Assembly: GCF_041081105.1 (NCBI RefSeq)
Contig: NZ_CP163528.1
Span: forward strand, 806,001 to 870,000
Reading direction: 5' to 3'
Length of the DNA stretch: 64,000 nucleotides
From: Promicromonospora sp. Populi
Lineage (GTDB): Bacteria > Actinomycetota > Actinomycetes > Actinomycetales > Cellulomonadaceae
The notes under the pieces are model-generated. The model did no database searches, was not told the DNA's origin, and saw nothing but the letters and a program-made list of their open reading frames with translations. The position numbers and the translations under genes are program-made. Shown here one piece after another: positions 17,050 through 25,643 of the stretch (positions within the stretch are counted from its first letter, which is position 1; each line of letters begins with the position of its first letter).

Positions 17050-18038
17050 GTGTCGTCGACGACACGGCTCTGACGACGGCGGGCGGGGTGCCGCCGGCTC
17101 CCGGGGCCGCGCCGGCTCTGGCCCGACGAGGGCGCAGACGCCGGGCGGCGCAGGAGCCCAAGGAACGCGGCGTGATCTCGTCGGCTGACCGCAAGCGACG
17201 CAGTGTGCAGGTCTGGTTGTGGATCATCCAGTCCCTGATGCTCGTCGGGCTGGTGATCGCCGGGCTCGGGCCGCTCGTCTGGTCCGCGAAGGCATCGGTC
17301 TCCAGCAGCCAGGCGATCGTGTCCGACCCGATGAGCATCTGGTTCACGCCCAACCAGTGGGGCAACCTTCCCCTGGCGTGGAACGGCGCCCAGATCGGTC
17401 AGTCGCTCGGCAACACCGTGATCCTGGCCGTGGGCTCGACGATCGCCACGCTGTTTGTCAGCGTGACCGGCGCCTACCTGCTGAGCGTGCTGCGGCCCAA
17501 GTGGGGGCCGGTGCTGTCCGGCGCCGTCCTGGCCACGCTGTTCCTCCCCGGGGTCATCTCGCTCGTGCCGCTCTACCTCACGATCCTGCGGATGCCGCTG
17601 CTGAACATCAGCCTGCAGGACACGTTCTGGGCGGTGTGGCTGCCGTCGGCCGCGAGCGCGTTCAACGTCCTGGTGCTCGTGCGGTTCTTCGACTCGATCC
17701 CGCGCGAGCTCCTGGAGGCGGCGAAGATCGACGGCGCCGGGCCGCTGCGGGTCCTGTTCTCGGTAGTGCTCCCGTTGTCCCGGCCGATCATCGGGGTCGT
17801 CGCGCTGCTCTCGGTCATCGGGTCGTGGAAGGAGTTCCTGTGGCCGATGCTGGTGCTGTCGGACCCGGCCCTGCAGCCGGTCTCCGTCATGCTGCCGCGC
17901 ATCGCGCAGGGCAATTCGCCGCTCTCGGTGCAGATGGCCGCCGTGTTCCTCACGATCATCCTGCCGGTGGTGCTGTTCGTGATCTTCCAGAAGCAGTTCC
18001 TACGTGGTGTCGGTACGGCCGGAGGGATCAAGGGATGA
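17046..18038 (+). CDS. Sugar ABC transporter permease, MalG type
   Basis: 330 residues from the ATG at 17046, overlapping the upstream stop (ATGA). A basic N-terminal tail of about 55 residues (ARRGRRRRAAQEPKERG) precedes the first membrane helix, longer than usual. The EAA loop reads LLEAAKIDGAGPLRVLFSVV. It is the partner permease for the binding protein at 14605. The next gene overlaps its stop by 4 bases, so the import and enzyme genes are translationally coupled. Confidence 0.94.
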   Translation: MSVVDDTALTTAGGVPPAPGAAPALARRGRRRRAAQEPKERGVISSADRKRRSVQVWLWIIQSLMLVGLVIAGLGPLVWSAKASVSSSQAIVSDPMSIWFTPNQWGNLPLAWNGAQIGQSLGNTVILAVGSTIATLFVSVTGAYLLSVLRPKWGPVLSGAVLATLFLPGVISLVPLYLTILRMPLLNISLQDTFWAVWLPSAASAFNVLVLVRFFDSIPRELLEAAKIDGAGPLRVLFSVVLPLSRPIIGVVALLSVIGSWKEFLWPMLVLSDPALQPVSVMLPRIAQGNSPLSVQMAAVFLTIILPVVLFVIFQKQFLRGVGTAGGIKG

Positions 18039-18916
18039 GCACGCTCGAGGGAAGTCGTGTGCTGGTGACGGGGGCATCAGGCCGCATCGGGCCGGTGACG
18101 GTGGAACGGCTCCGGAAGGCCGGGGCGTCGGTGACAACGTTGTCCCACCGGGAGAACCCGCACCTCGTGGCGGACCGGGTGCTCGTGGGGGACACGCAGT
18201 CGCAGGCGGACGTCGCCGCCGCGCTGGAGGGGGTGGACCTCGTGGTGCACCTGGCCGCGCTCGCTCACCGCGACATCGCGCCGGCCTACGACGTGTACAC
18301 GACCAACGTGGTCTCCACGTTCAACGTGCTCGCCCAGGCGGGCGCCCTGGGCATCACGCGCGCCGTGGTGGCGGGCAGCATCAACGCCTATGGGCTGCCG
18401 CAGAACCTCCACGACGTGACTCCGGCGTACTTCCCGATCGACACGAACATCCCGGTCGACCTCGCGGACTGGTACTCGCTGTCCAAGCACAACGACGAGA
18501 ACACGTCGCGCATGGCCTGGCGGCACTGGGGCATCAACGTGGTGACCCTGCGGTTCCCGCACGTGAACACGCCGGACGTCCTGCTCGAGCAGTCGCGCGC
18601 GCTGGCCGGCTCGCCGCGCGACGGGATCCGTGAGGCCTGGTCGTACCTCACCACCGAGGATGCCGCCCGGGCGATCGAGCTGTCGCTGACGGCGTCCACG
18701 ACCGGCGCTCACGCGTTCTTCCTCGCGGCGAACAACACTCTGGCGCCGTACCGGACCGAGGACATGCTCAGGGCGTTCGTGCCCGAGACGCCGAGGCTGC
18801 GCCGCTTTGTCGAGCGGGAGGTGCCGATCGACCTGACGCCAGCCCGCGAGCTGATCGGGTTCGAGGCGCACCACGAGGTGGCGATACCTACGCTCGACCT
18901 GCCGCTCGACATCTGA
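18035..18916 (+). CDS. NAD-dependent epimerase/dehydratase-family protein
   Basis: 293 residues, extended SDR fold. It shows GASGRIGPVTVERL (cofactor loop), VVHLAALAHRD, a Ser in AGSINAYG, and YSLSKHNDE with the YxxxK catalytic pair. The layout is like uronate dehydrogenases and UDP-sugar epimerases. Given the mannonate-dehydratase-like gene next to it, oxidation of a hexuronate or sugar acid is possible. It is coupled to the permease gene by a 4-base overlap and followed after 42 bases by the dehydratase gene. Confidence 0.9.
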   Translation: MSTLEGSRVLVTGASGRIGPVTVERLRKAGASVTTLSHRENPHLVADRVLVGDTQSQADVAAALEGVDLVVHLAALAHRDIAPAYDVYTTNVVSTFNVLAQAGALGITRAVVAGSINAYGLPQNLHDVTPAYFPIDTNIPVDLADWYSLSKHNDENTSRMAWRHWGINVVTLRFPHVNTPDVLLEQSRALAGSPRDGIREAWSYLTTEDAARAIELSLTASTTGAHAFFLAANNTLAPYRTEDMLRAFVPETPRLRRFVEREVPIDLTPARELIGFEAHHEVAIPTLDLPLDI

Positions 18917-18958
18917 CGAACCTCCATCATGGAGAGACAAGAAGGAGCACTGACACGC

Positions 18959-20215
18959 ATGTCCATCGACACGTTCGCGAATCCATGGCCGGCCCGGGAG
19001 GACATCCGGATCACGTCGGTGCGCGCGATCGCCACGGCGCCGGAGGGCACGGCGCTCGTCGTCGTGCGGATCGACACGAACGTGCCGGGACTGTACGGAC
19101 TGGGCTGCGCGACGTTCACGCAGCGCTGGAAGGCCGTGCGCACCTTCGTCGACGAGCACCTCGCGCGGCTCCTGGTGGGCCGGTACCCGGGCGACATCGG
19201 TGACCTCACCCGGCTTGCGGCGTTCTCCGGGTACTGGCGTGGCGGCCCGGTGACCAACAACGCGATCTCGGGCATCGACCAGGCGCTGTGGGACATCGCG
19301 GGCAAGCGCGCGGGCATGCCCGTGCACGAGCTGCTGGGCGGCAAGGTGCGCGCGGCGGCCGACACCTACATCCACGCGGCGGGCCGCACGGCGGACGAGG
19401 CGATCGACGAGGCGCACGGCTTCATAGAGGAGGGCTGGCGGCACATCCGGCTGCAGCTCTCCACCCCGGGCGGCGGGGGATACGGCGCACCGGCCGTGCC
19501 CACCGAGTACCCGGACGCGCCGTACCACAACGGCTGGAGCGCCCGGGACTACCTGCGCCGGGTCCCCGCTCTGTTCGAGGCCGCCCGGGACAAGCTGCCC
19601 GACAACATCGAGCTGCTGCACGACGTGCACTCCCGCCTGACCCCCAAGGAGGCGGTGCTGCTGGCGCGGTCGCTGGAGCCGTACGGGCTGTTCTTCCTGG
19701 AGGACGTGCTGCCGCCCGAGCACTGGGACCGGCTGCCCGAGGTGCGGGCCGCCAGCCCGGTCCCGCTCGCCGTCGGCGAGCTGACCACCTCGCTCACCGA
19801 CGCCGTGCGGCTCGTGCGCGACGGCGGGGTCGACTTCATCCGCAGCCACGTCTCCGACATCGGCGGCCTGACGCCGGCCCGCAAGGTGGCCGACCTGGCC
19901 GAGCTCAGCGGGGTCCGGACGGCGTGGCACGGGCCGGGGGACACTTCTCCGATCGGCGCCGCCGCCAACGTGGCGCTCGACGTCACGTCCGCCGCCTTCG
20001 GCATCCAGGAGGGCCACGTGTACAACGAGGCCACCCACGAGGTGTTCCCGGGCACCCTCCGGATCCAGGACGGCTGGCTCTTCCCGAACGACGCCCCGGG
20101 CTGGGGCATCAGCATCGACGAGGAAGCCGCCGCTCGTTTTCCGGCCGAGCTCTCCGGGCACGACGCCTGGGCCGCCGGCGTCCGCCGTCCCGACGGAGCT
20201 CTGGAGGCACCGTGA
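18959..20215 (+). CDS. Enolase-superfamily sugar acid dehydratase (mannonate dehydratase-like)
   Basis: 418 residues from the ATG at 18959, with AAGGAG about 11 nt upstream. The barrel carries the ordered metal ligands: Asp and general base His in LLHDVHSRLTP, Glu in FFLEDVLPPE, Glu in AVGELTTS, then WHGPGDTSPIG. This is the pattern of the ManD/RspA group, which dehydrates D-mannonate or D-gluconate to 2-keto-3-deoxygluconate; many members have low or no activity on these acids. It shares its end with the start of the ROK gene (GTGA overlap). It suggests that the imported sugar is turned into an aldonic acid. Confidence 0.9.
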   Translation: MSIDTFANPWPAREDIRITSVRAIATAPEGTALVVVRIDTNVPGLYGLGCATFTQRWKAVRTFVDEHLARLLVGRYPGDIGDLTRLAAFSGYWRGGPVTNNAISGIDQALWDIAGKRAGMPVHELLGGKVRAAADTYIHAAGRTADEAIDEAHGFIEEGWRHIRLQLSTPGGGGYGAPAVPTEYPDAPYHNGWSARDYLRRVPALFEAARDKLPDNIELLHDVHSRLTPKEAVLLARSLEPYGLFFLEDVLPPEHWDRLPEVRAASPVPLAVGELTTSLTDAVRLVRDGGVDFIRSHVSDIGGLTPARKVADLAELSGVRTAWHGPGDTSPIGAAANVALDVTSAAFGIQEGHVYNEATHEVFPGTLRIQDGWLFPNDAPGWGISIDEEAAARFPAELSGHDAWAAGVRRPDGALEAP

Positions 20216-21501
20216 CCGCGCAAGACGATCCCGGCCGCGCGCTGGGCGAGATCCGGCCGTACACCACCCGGAACCCGCGGTCGCTGAGCGACCGCAAGCA
20301 ACCCGGCGCCAACCAGCACGACCTCGGCTCGTTCAACGAGGTCACCATCATCGAGACGATCCGCCAGGCCGGCACGATCAGCCGCACGGAGATCTCGGAG
20401 CAGACCGGGCTCACGCAGCAGTCGGTCTCCCGGATCCTCCGGGTGCTCCTGGAGCGCGGCCTCCTCATCGAGGGCGCCCAGGAGCGCACCGAACGCCTGG
20501 GCAAGCCGCGCACGCCCGTACGGCTGCGGGCCGAGGCCGCGCACGCCGCCGGGGTGCTGGTCGACCCCGAGCTGATCTCTGTCGTCCTGACCGACCTGGA
20601 CGGGCAGGTCCTGGAGCGCCGGAGCGTGCCGCTCACCGACGAGGTCGCGCCGGACGCGCTGGTGGAGATCATCGCGGGGTGCGTCGAGGACGTCGTCGCG
20701 GCGTCGGGCATCTCGCCCGGCACCTTCCTCGGCGTCGGCGTGGCCGCGCCGGGGCCGATCACCGTGGACGGCCAGCTCCTGGACCTGCCGCTGTCCCAGG
20801 TGTGGCGCAACGTCCCCCTGAAGGCGCTGCTGGCCGAGCGGCTCGAGTGCCCGGTCGTGCTGGAGAAGGACGGCGCCGCGGCCGCCGTCGGCGAACGGTG
20901 GATCGGGCGCACGGAGCGCGCGGGCGACTTCGTGTACCTGTACTTCGGGACCGGCATGGGCTCGGGCCTGGTGCTCAACGGTGAGACCTACCGGGGCGCC
21001 AGCGCGAACGCGGGCGAGTTCGGTCAGCTCTGCGCGATCCGGCTCGGCCGGGTCGACGACGCGGGGCGGCCGCAGCTCGTGCGGGAGTGCAACCCGCCGG
21101 TAGCCCTCCTGGAGATCGCCCACGAGCTCGGGTACTCGGGGAAGGCGAGGACCTACCGCGAGATGTGCGCGGAGGTCGCCGCCGGCGATCCCGCGGCCAC
21201 GGGGGCCGCCCAGCAGATCGCCGACGTCATAGCGCTCGGCGCCGTCGCGCTCATCGATCTGCTCGACCTGCCGCTGCTGGTCATCGGCGGCCCGGCGTTC
21301 GAGCCGGAGCTCCAGGAGATCGTGGTCACGACCATCGACCGGGCCGTCAACACCCTGCCGACGGCCCACCAGGCCAGGCACGTCTCAGTGCAGCGTTCGC
21401 TCGTGAAGGTGGAGGCGGGCGCGATCGGCGCGGCGTCGACGATCTTCCACGCGTCGTTTGCTCCCTCCGTCCGCCGGACCCGGCAGTACGCCCTCCAGTG
21501 A
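20212..21501 (+). CDS. ROK-family transcriptional regulator
   Basis: 429 residues from the GTG at 20212. A winged HTH lies at about residues 40-95 (IRQAGTISRTEISEQTGLTQ, QSVSRILRVLLERGLL). The ROK sugar-kinase-like domain follows (GVGVAAPGPITVDGQ, YLYFGTGMGSGLVLNG, NAGEFGQL). The Cys-rich zinc motif usual in ROK repressors (CGCGxxGCxE) is absent; only RECNPP stands in that region, so sugar sensing may differ. It lies in the operon of the importer and may regulate the TAANAC-N5-GTNTTA sites at 14523 and 42225; that link is inferred. Confidence 0.9.
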   Translation: MTAQDDPGRALGEIRPYTTRNPRSLSDRKQPGANQHDLGSFNEVTIIETIRQAGTISRTEISEQTGLTQQSVSRILRVLLERGLLIEGAQERTERLGKPRTPVRLRAEAAHAAGVLVDPELISVVLTDLDGQVLERRSVPLTDEVAPDALVEIIAGCVEDVVAASGISPGTFLGVGVAAPGPITVDGQLLDLPLSQVWRNVPLKALLAERLECPVVLEKDGAAAAVGERWIGRTERAGDFVYLYFGTGMGSGLVLNGETYRGASANAGEFGQLCAIRLGRVDDAGRPQLVRECNPPVALLEIAHELGYSGKARTYREMCAEVAAGDPAATGAAQQIADVIALGAVALIDLLDLPLLVIGGPAFEPELQEIVVTTIDRAVNTLPTAHQARHVSVQRSLVKVEAGAIGAASTIFHASFAPSVRRTRQYALQ

Positions 21502-22373
21502 GCGGACCCGCACCTTCCGACCGCCGGATCCACCTCGCGTCGCCCGACGGCGCCTTCTCTGTGACCGTCGTCGCGACCGGCGCGCGTGTGTCCTCGGTTC
21601 TGCACACCGCCACCGGCACGGAGTTCCTCGTGCGCACACCGTGGGCCGACGAGGAGTGGTCCGGTACCTACCTGTCCGACAGCTCGAACAAGGAGTGGCA
21701 CCGTCGATACGCGGGCGGCTGGCACACGCTGGTGCCGCACGCGGGGGATGCCCGCACGCTCGGCGGCGTGGAGCACCCGTTCCACGGCGAGGCCGCCTGG
21801 CGGCGCTGGCGTGTGGTGGAGCACGATGCGACGTCGTGCACCCTGGAGGTCGTGCTGCGCACGACGCCGTTCGTGGTGCGGCGCAGCGTCGTCGCTACCG
21901 CGGTCGGCGTCGAGGTGCGGCAGAGCATCACGAACCAGTCGGACCGCGACGTCGCCTTCAGCTGGACCGAGCATCCGGCGTTCTCCGGTGCGCTCATCGG
22001 GCCGAGCTCGCAGCTGTCGGTGGGCGGCGACCCGGTCGACATCTACTTCCCCCGGGACGGCAGCTCGCACGGGGCCTTCCGGACCGTCCTGGCCGAGGGG
22101 CGGGGCACCGCCGAGCTGCGCAACCACGACACGGGTGCCGCAGTGGTGCTCCGGTGGGACCCCGAGCTGTTCCCCTACCTCTACGTCTGGCAGGAGCATC
22201 ACCAGACGGCGGGGTTCCCGTGGTGGGGCCTGATGGACACCATCGCGCTGGAGCCGGCGTCGCGCGGCTACGAGTCGGACGGCGGCCCGCTGGGACCGAT
22301 CGTGCTGGCCGGCGGGGCGAGCGTGGCGGCGTCCTTCGGGTTGGAGCTGACGGCTCCGGGTCTACTAGGGTGA
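21498..22373 (+). CDS. Aldose 1-epimerase/galactose mutarotase-like protein
   Basis: 291 residues from the GTG at 21498, overlapping the ROK stop by 4 bases. All-beta protein with mutarotase-like segments (GGWHTLVPHAGD, TWTEHPAFSG-like SWTEHPAFSG, LYVWQEHHQTAGFPWWG). Members of this fold interconvert anomers or bind sugars. There is no signal peptide, so it is cytoplasmic. It is the last gene of the operon that begins at 14605; a LacI-like operator begins 3 bases after its stop. Confidence 0.85.
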   Translation: MSGPAPSDRRIHLASPDGAFSVTVVATGARVSSVLHTATGTEFLVRTPWADEEWSGTYLSDSSNKEWHRRYAGGWHTLVPHAGDARTLGGVEHPFHGEAAWRRWRVVEHDATSCTLEVVLRTTPFVVRRSVVATAVGVEVRQSITNQSDRDVAFSWTEHPAFSGALIGPSSQLSVGGDPVDIYFPRDGSSHGAFRTVLAEGRGTAELRNHDTGAAVVLRWDPELFPYLYVWQEHHQTAGFPWWGLMDTIALEPASRGYESDGGPLGPIVLAGGASVAASFGLELTAPGLLG

Positions 22374-22375
22374 GG

Positions 22376-22396
22376 ATCGGTTGGCAACCGATTGCC
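22376..22396. promoter_or_regulatory. Overlapping LacI-like operators before the isomerase-oxidoreductase-lacI operon
   Basis: The dyad ATCGGTTG-G-CAACCGAT (22376-22392) overlaps GGCAACCGATTGCC (22383-22396). The latter is the exact reverse complement of the site at 14445-14458. No clear -35/-10 pair is visible in the 80 bases up to the next gene. Confidence 0.65.
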
Positions 22397-22476
22397 GAGC
22401 GGCCGGGCAGCGGTGGGCGGCGGCAGGCCAGCAGTAGATCAGCAGCAGGGAAGACGAGACGCAGGGAGGCGTGACG

Positions 22477-23337
22477 TTGGCGAAGATCGGTGTCCAGACC
22501 ATGATGTTGCGGACCGAGTTCGCGGAGCGTGGGCTGTTCGAGACGCTCCGGCTGGTGAGCGACATCGGCTACCACGCGGCGGAGATCTCCATGGTCGCGA
22601 TGACAAAAGAGAACGTCGCGGAGCTCGCCCGGGCCCGTACGGAGCTCGGGCTGGACATCGCGTCGATCTCGGGGGGCCTGACAGGCCCCGGCGGGGACCA
22701 CGAGTCGCTGACCACCCACTTCGACAAGTTCGTCGCGGACGCGCAGACGCTCGGCGCCGAGATGATCCGCATCGGCATGCTGCCCGCAGAGGCCATGGCC
22801 TCGCCCGCGACGGTCGAGAAGTTCGCCGACGACAGCAATGAGATGGCGGCCCGGCTGCAGGAGCACGGCATCCGCCTGTACTACCACAACCATCACATCG
22901 ACTTCGCGAAGTACGACGGGCGGTACCTGCTCGACGTGCTGGCCGAGCGCGCCCCGCTCGTGGGCTTCGAGATCGACGTGCACTGGGTGCAGCGCGGCGG
23001 CCTCGACCCGGTGGCGACCCTGCGCAAGTACGCCGGGCGCGTCGCCATGGTGCACCTCAAGGACTACCGGATCGGGCGGATCTCGCCCGCCGCGTTCGCG
23101 GCGCTCGACGCCGGCGACCGGGGGCCGTGGGAGGCCGAGCTGGCGAAGGTGGTGCAGTTCGCCGAGGTGGGCGAGGGCAACCTCGACTTCCCGGCCATCA
23201 TCGACGAGAGCGTCGCGGTCGGTGCCGAGTACCTCCTCGTCGAGCAGGACGAGCACTACGGGCGCACCCCGCTCGAGTGCCTGCAGACCTCGTACGACAA
23301 CCTCGTGGGGCTCGGGTACCGCGAGCTGTTCCAGTGA
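22477..23337 (+). CDS. Sugar phosphate isomerase/epimerase-family protein (AP endonuclease 2 fold)
   Basis: 286 residues from the TTG at 22477, chosen because GGAGG lies 7 nt upstream and the family begins MAKIGVQ; a GTG 6 bases earlier is too close to that site. Metal-ligand segments are visible: AAEISMV, RLYYHNHHIDFAKYDG, GFEIDVHWVQRGG, MVHLKDYR and LVEQDE. It belongs with enzymes such as IolE-type dehydratases, sugar epimerases and 3-keto-glycoside lyases. It heads an operon with a Gfo/Idh oxidoreductase, a LacI regulator, ThuA and another oxidoreductase. Confidence 0.9.
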   Translation: MAKIGVQTMMLRTEFAERGLFETLRLVSDIGYHAAEISMVAMTKENVAELARARTELGLDIASISGGLTGPGGDHESLTTHFDKFVADAQTLGAEMIRIGMLPAEAMASPATVEKFADDSNEMAARLQEHGIRLYYHNHHIDFAKYDGRYLLDVLAERAPLVGFEIDVHWVQRGGLDPVATLRKYAGRVAMVHLKDYRIGRISPAAFAALDAGDRGPWEAELAKVVQFAEVGEGNLDFPAIIDESVAVGAEYLLVEQDEHYGRTPLECLQTSYDNLVGLGYRELFQ

Positions 23338-23378
23338 TGAAGCCCGGCGACGAGATTCCAGTGATGAAAGAGGCAAAC

Positions 23379-24545
23379 ATGGCAGGCACGCTGCGGCTGG
23401 GCATCATCGGGCTCGGCACCCAGGGCTCGATCTACGCGCAGCAGATCACCGACGGCCTGGTCGAGGGTCTCGTCGTGGGCGCGATCGCCGACGTCGACCC
23501 GGCCAAGGCGGACGTTGCGGCGTCCCGGTACCCGGACGTCCCGTTCTTCGACGACTACGTGAAGCTGTTGGACTCCGGGACGGTCGACGCCGTAGTGACC
23601 ACCGTGCCGCACTACCTGCACCCGCAGATCGGCATCGAGGCACTGCGTCGCGACCTGCACGTGCTCATCGAGAAGCCCGCGGGCGTCTACACGAAGCAGG
23701 TTGCCGAGCTCAACGCGTACGCGGCTACCAAGCCGTCCGTGGCGTTCGGCATCATGCTCAACCAGCGCAACAACCCGCTGTACCAGCGGCTCAAGGAGAT
23801 CGTCGCGAACGGCGAGATCGGCGCGATCCGGCGCTCCAACTGGATCATCACCACCTGGTGGCGCACTCAGCCCTACTACGACCAGAGCGCGTGGCGGGCG
23901 ACGTGGGGCGGCGAGGGCGGTGGTGTGCTGGTGAACCAGGCGCCCCACCAGCTCGACCTGTGGCAGTGGATCTGCGGGGTGCCGAAGACGGTCTACGCCA
24001 AGGTGGCCTACGGGTTCCGCCGCGACATCGCCGTCGAGGACGAGGTCACCGCGCTCGCCGACTACGGCGACGGCGTGACCGGCGTGTTCGTCACCGCCAC
24101 GCACGACATGATCGGCACCGACCGGTTCGAGATCCTCGGCGACGCCGGCAAGATCGTCGTCGAGAACAGCACCACCGCCACCGTCACCCGGTTCAAGCTC
24201 CCCGAGCGCGTGCTCGCCAGCGCCGAGCACGCGGCGGACCTCGCGAACCTGACCTCCGGCGGCGTCGACAGCCACGACAACTACACGCAGGAGGTCATCA
24301 ACACCGACTCCGCGTGGGGCAACCAGCACGTCGGCGTGCTGCAGAACTTCACGGACCACATCCTGCACGGCGCCCCGCTGTTCTCGTCCGGCGCGGAGGG
24401 GATGACCGGCGTCCGGCTGGCGAACGCCATCCACCTGTCGAGCTGGCTGGGCAAGGAGGTCCCGCTGGACTTCGACGAGGACGAGTTCCTCGCCCTGCTC
24501 AACGAGCGCATCCGCGACGAAGCGCTGTACCCCGAGCGGAGCTGA
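23379..24545 (+). CDS. Gfo/Idh/MocA-family oxidoreductase
   Basis: 388 residues from the ATG at 23379, which has AAAGAGG 5 nt upstream and opens with LRLGIIGLGTQGSIY. Two other in-frame ATGs lie upstream (23337, overlapping the isomerase stop, and 23364). The motif VLIEKPAGV carries the catalytic Lys; GGGVLVNQAPHQLDLWQW carries the conserved His. It probably oxidises a sugar or glycoside with NAD(P) as partner of the isomerase just upstream. A 27-bp spaced duplication containing TTCCAGTGATGAA covers the junction with the preceding gene. Confidence 0.93.
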   Translation: MAGTLRLGIIGLGTQGSIYAQQITDGLVEGLVVGAIADVDPAKADVAASRYPDVPFFDDYVKLLDSGTVDAVVTTVPHYLHPQIGIEALRRDLHVLIEKPAGVYTKQVAELNAYAATKPSVAFGIMLNQRNNPLYQRLKEIVANGEIGAIRRSNWIITTWWRTQPYYDQSAWRATWGGEGGGVLVNQAPHQLDLWQWICGVPKTVYAKVAYGFRRDIAVEDEVTALADYGDGVTGVFVTATHDMIGTDRFEILGDAGKIVVENSTTATVTRFKLPERVLASAEHAADLANLTSGGVDSHDNYTQEVINTDSAWGNQHVGVLQNFTDHILHGAPLFSSGAEGMTGVRLANAIHLSSWLGKEVPLDFDEDEFLALLNERIRDEALYPERS

Positions 24546-24547
24546 TC

Positions 24548-25564
24548 GTGCGCGAGAAGGCTCCGACGATCTACGACATCGCCGTGCTGGCCGGCGTCAA
24601 CCCGTCTACGGTCTCGCGCGCCCTGAGCAAGCCCGGGCGGATCAGCGCGAAGACCGAGAAGGCCATCCAGGACGCGGCGAAGCAGCTCAACTACCGGGTC
24701 AACCCGATGGCGCGGGCGCTGCCGACCGGGCGCAGCCGCACGCTGGGCCTGATCATCGCCGACATCACCAACCCGATGTACTTCGACGTGCTGCGCGGCG
24801 CCGAGCGGGCCGCCGCCCTGAGCGGCTACACGCTGGTCATCGCGGAGTCGCAGGAGTCCGGGGAGCGCGAGGCAGCGACCGTCGAACGGATAGCGCCGTC
24901 CGTGGACGGCCTGATCCTCGGCACGACGCGCCTCACCGACGCGCAGATCGCCGCGCTCGCCGAGACCAAGCCGCTCGTGGTGATCAATCGGCGCGTCGAG
25001 GGCGCCGCGGACGTCGAGGCGATAGTCCCGCAGCTCGGGCCAGGGATCCGGCAGGCGTTGACGCACCTGGCCGACCTCGGGCACACGTCGCTGGTCTACC
25101 TGAGCGGGCCCGACCGGTCCTGGATGAGCGCGGCGCGGGGTGAGGCGCTCGCGGCCCAGGCGCGTGAGCTGGGGGTCGCCGCCACGCAGATCGGACCGGG
25201 GGTCCCCACGCTCCAGGGCGGCCGGGACGCGCTGGACGCCGTCGTGGCCTCCGGGGCGAGCGCCGTGTTCGCCTACAACGACCTGATGGCCATCGGGCTG
25301 CTGCACGCCGCGCAGGAGCGGGGCCTGCGGATCCCCGGGCGGCTCAGCATCGTCGGGTTCGACGACATCTTCGGCTCCGACTTCACGTCGCCGCCGCTGA
25401 CCACGGTCCGCACGCCGCTGGGGCTCATGGGGGAGCTCGCCGCCCGGAAGATCCTCGACCGTCTCGGCGAGGACCCGCCGGACGCCGGGCCGACCGAGGC
25501 CGCCGGGTCGCCGCTCGCGACCGAGCTGGTCGTGCGCGGCTCGACCGGCCCGGTGGGGGACTGA
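24548..25564 (+). CDS. LacI-family transcriptional regulator
   Basis: 338 residues from the GTG at 24548, two bases after the oxidoreductase stop. The HTH and hinge are typical: PTIYDIAVLAGVNPSTVSRA, then NYRVNPMARALPTGRSRTLG. A periplasmic-binding-protein-like sugar domain follows (VFAYNDLMAIGLLHAAQERG, VGFDDI, PLTTVRTP). It should bind a sugar inducer and release operators with a central CG. The best candidates are the two copies of GGCAATCGGTTGCC at 14445 and 22383, which would tie its own operon to the minus-strand isomerase-oxidoreductase operon. Confidence 0.94.
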   Translation: MREKAPTIYDIAVLAGVNPSTVSRALSKPGRISAKTEKAIQDAAKQLNYRVNPMARALPTGRSRTLGLIIADITNPMYFDVLRGAERAAALSGYTLVIAESQESGEREAATVERIAPSVDGLILGTTRLTDAQIAALAETKPLVVINRRVEGAADVEAIVPQLGPGIRQALTHLADLGHTSLVYLSGPDRSWMSAARGEALAAQARELGVAATQIGPGVPTLQGGRDALDAVVASGASAVFAYNDLMAIGLLHAAQERGLRIPGRLSIVGFDDIFGSDFTSPPLTTVRTPLGLMGELAARKILDRLGEDPPDAGPTEAAGSPLATELVVRGSTGPVGD

Positions 25565-25601
25565 CCCTGTTGACGACTAACCAGGTTTGCGCGACTCGCT
25601 G

Positions 25602-25643
25602 CGTGGAGAGCACAACATGACGAGTGGAGAGCACAACATGACA
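25602..25643 (+). repeat. Tandem 21-bp duplication of a ribosome-binding site and start codon
   Basis: GTGGAGAGCACAACATGAC occurs at 25602 and again at 25623. Each copy carries GGAGAG and an ATG (25617 and 25638) in the same frame, so both starts could be used for the ThuA protein. Confidence 0.8.

Noticed and set aside
18077..21381. Long minus-strand frames opposite the epimerase, dehydratase and ROK genes
   Set aside because: Same GC-bias effect; no start with a ribosome site and no recognisable domain, while the plus strand encodes clear families with overlapping stops and starts.
22471..22473. GTG at 22471 as the start of the isomerase gene
   Set aside because: It lies only one base after GGGAGG; the TTG at 22477 has proper spacing and gives the usual N-terminus. 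The GTG cannot be excluded.
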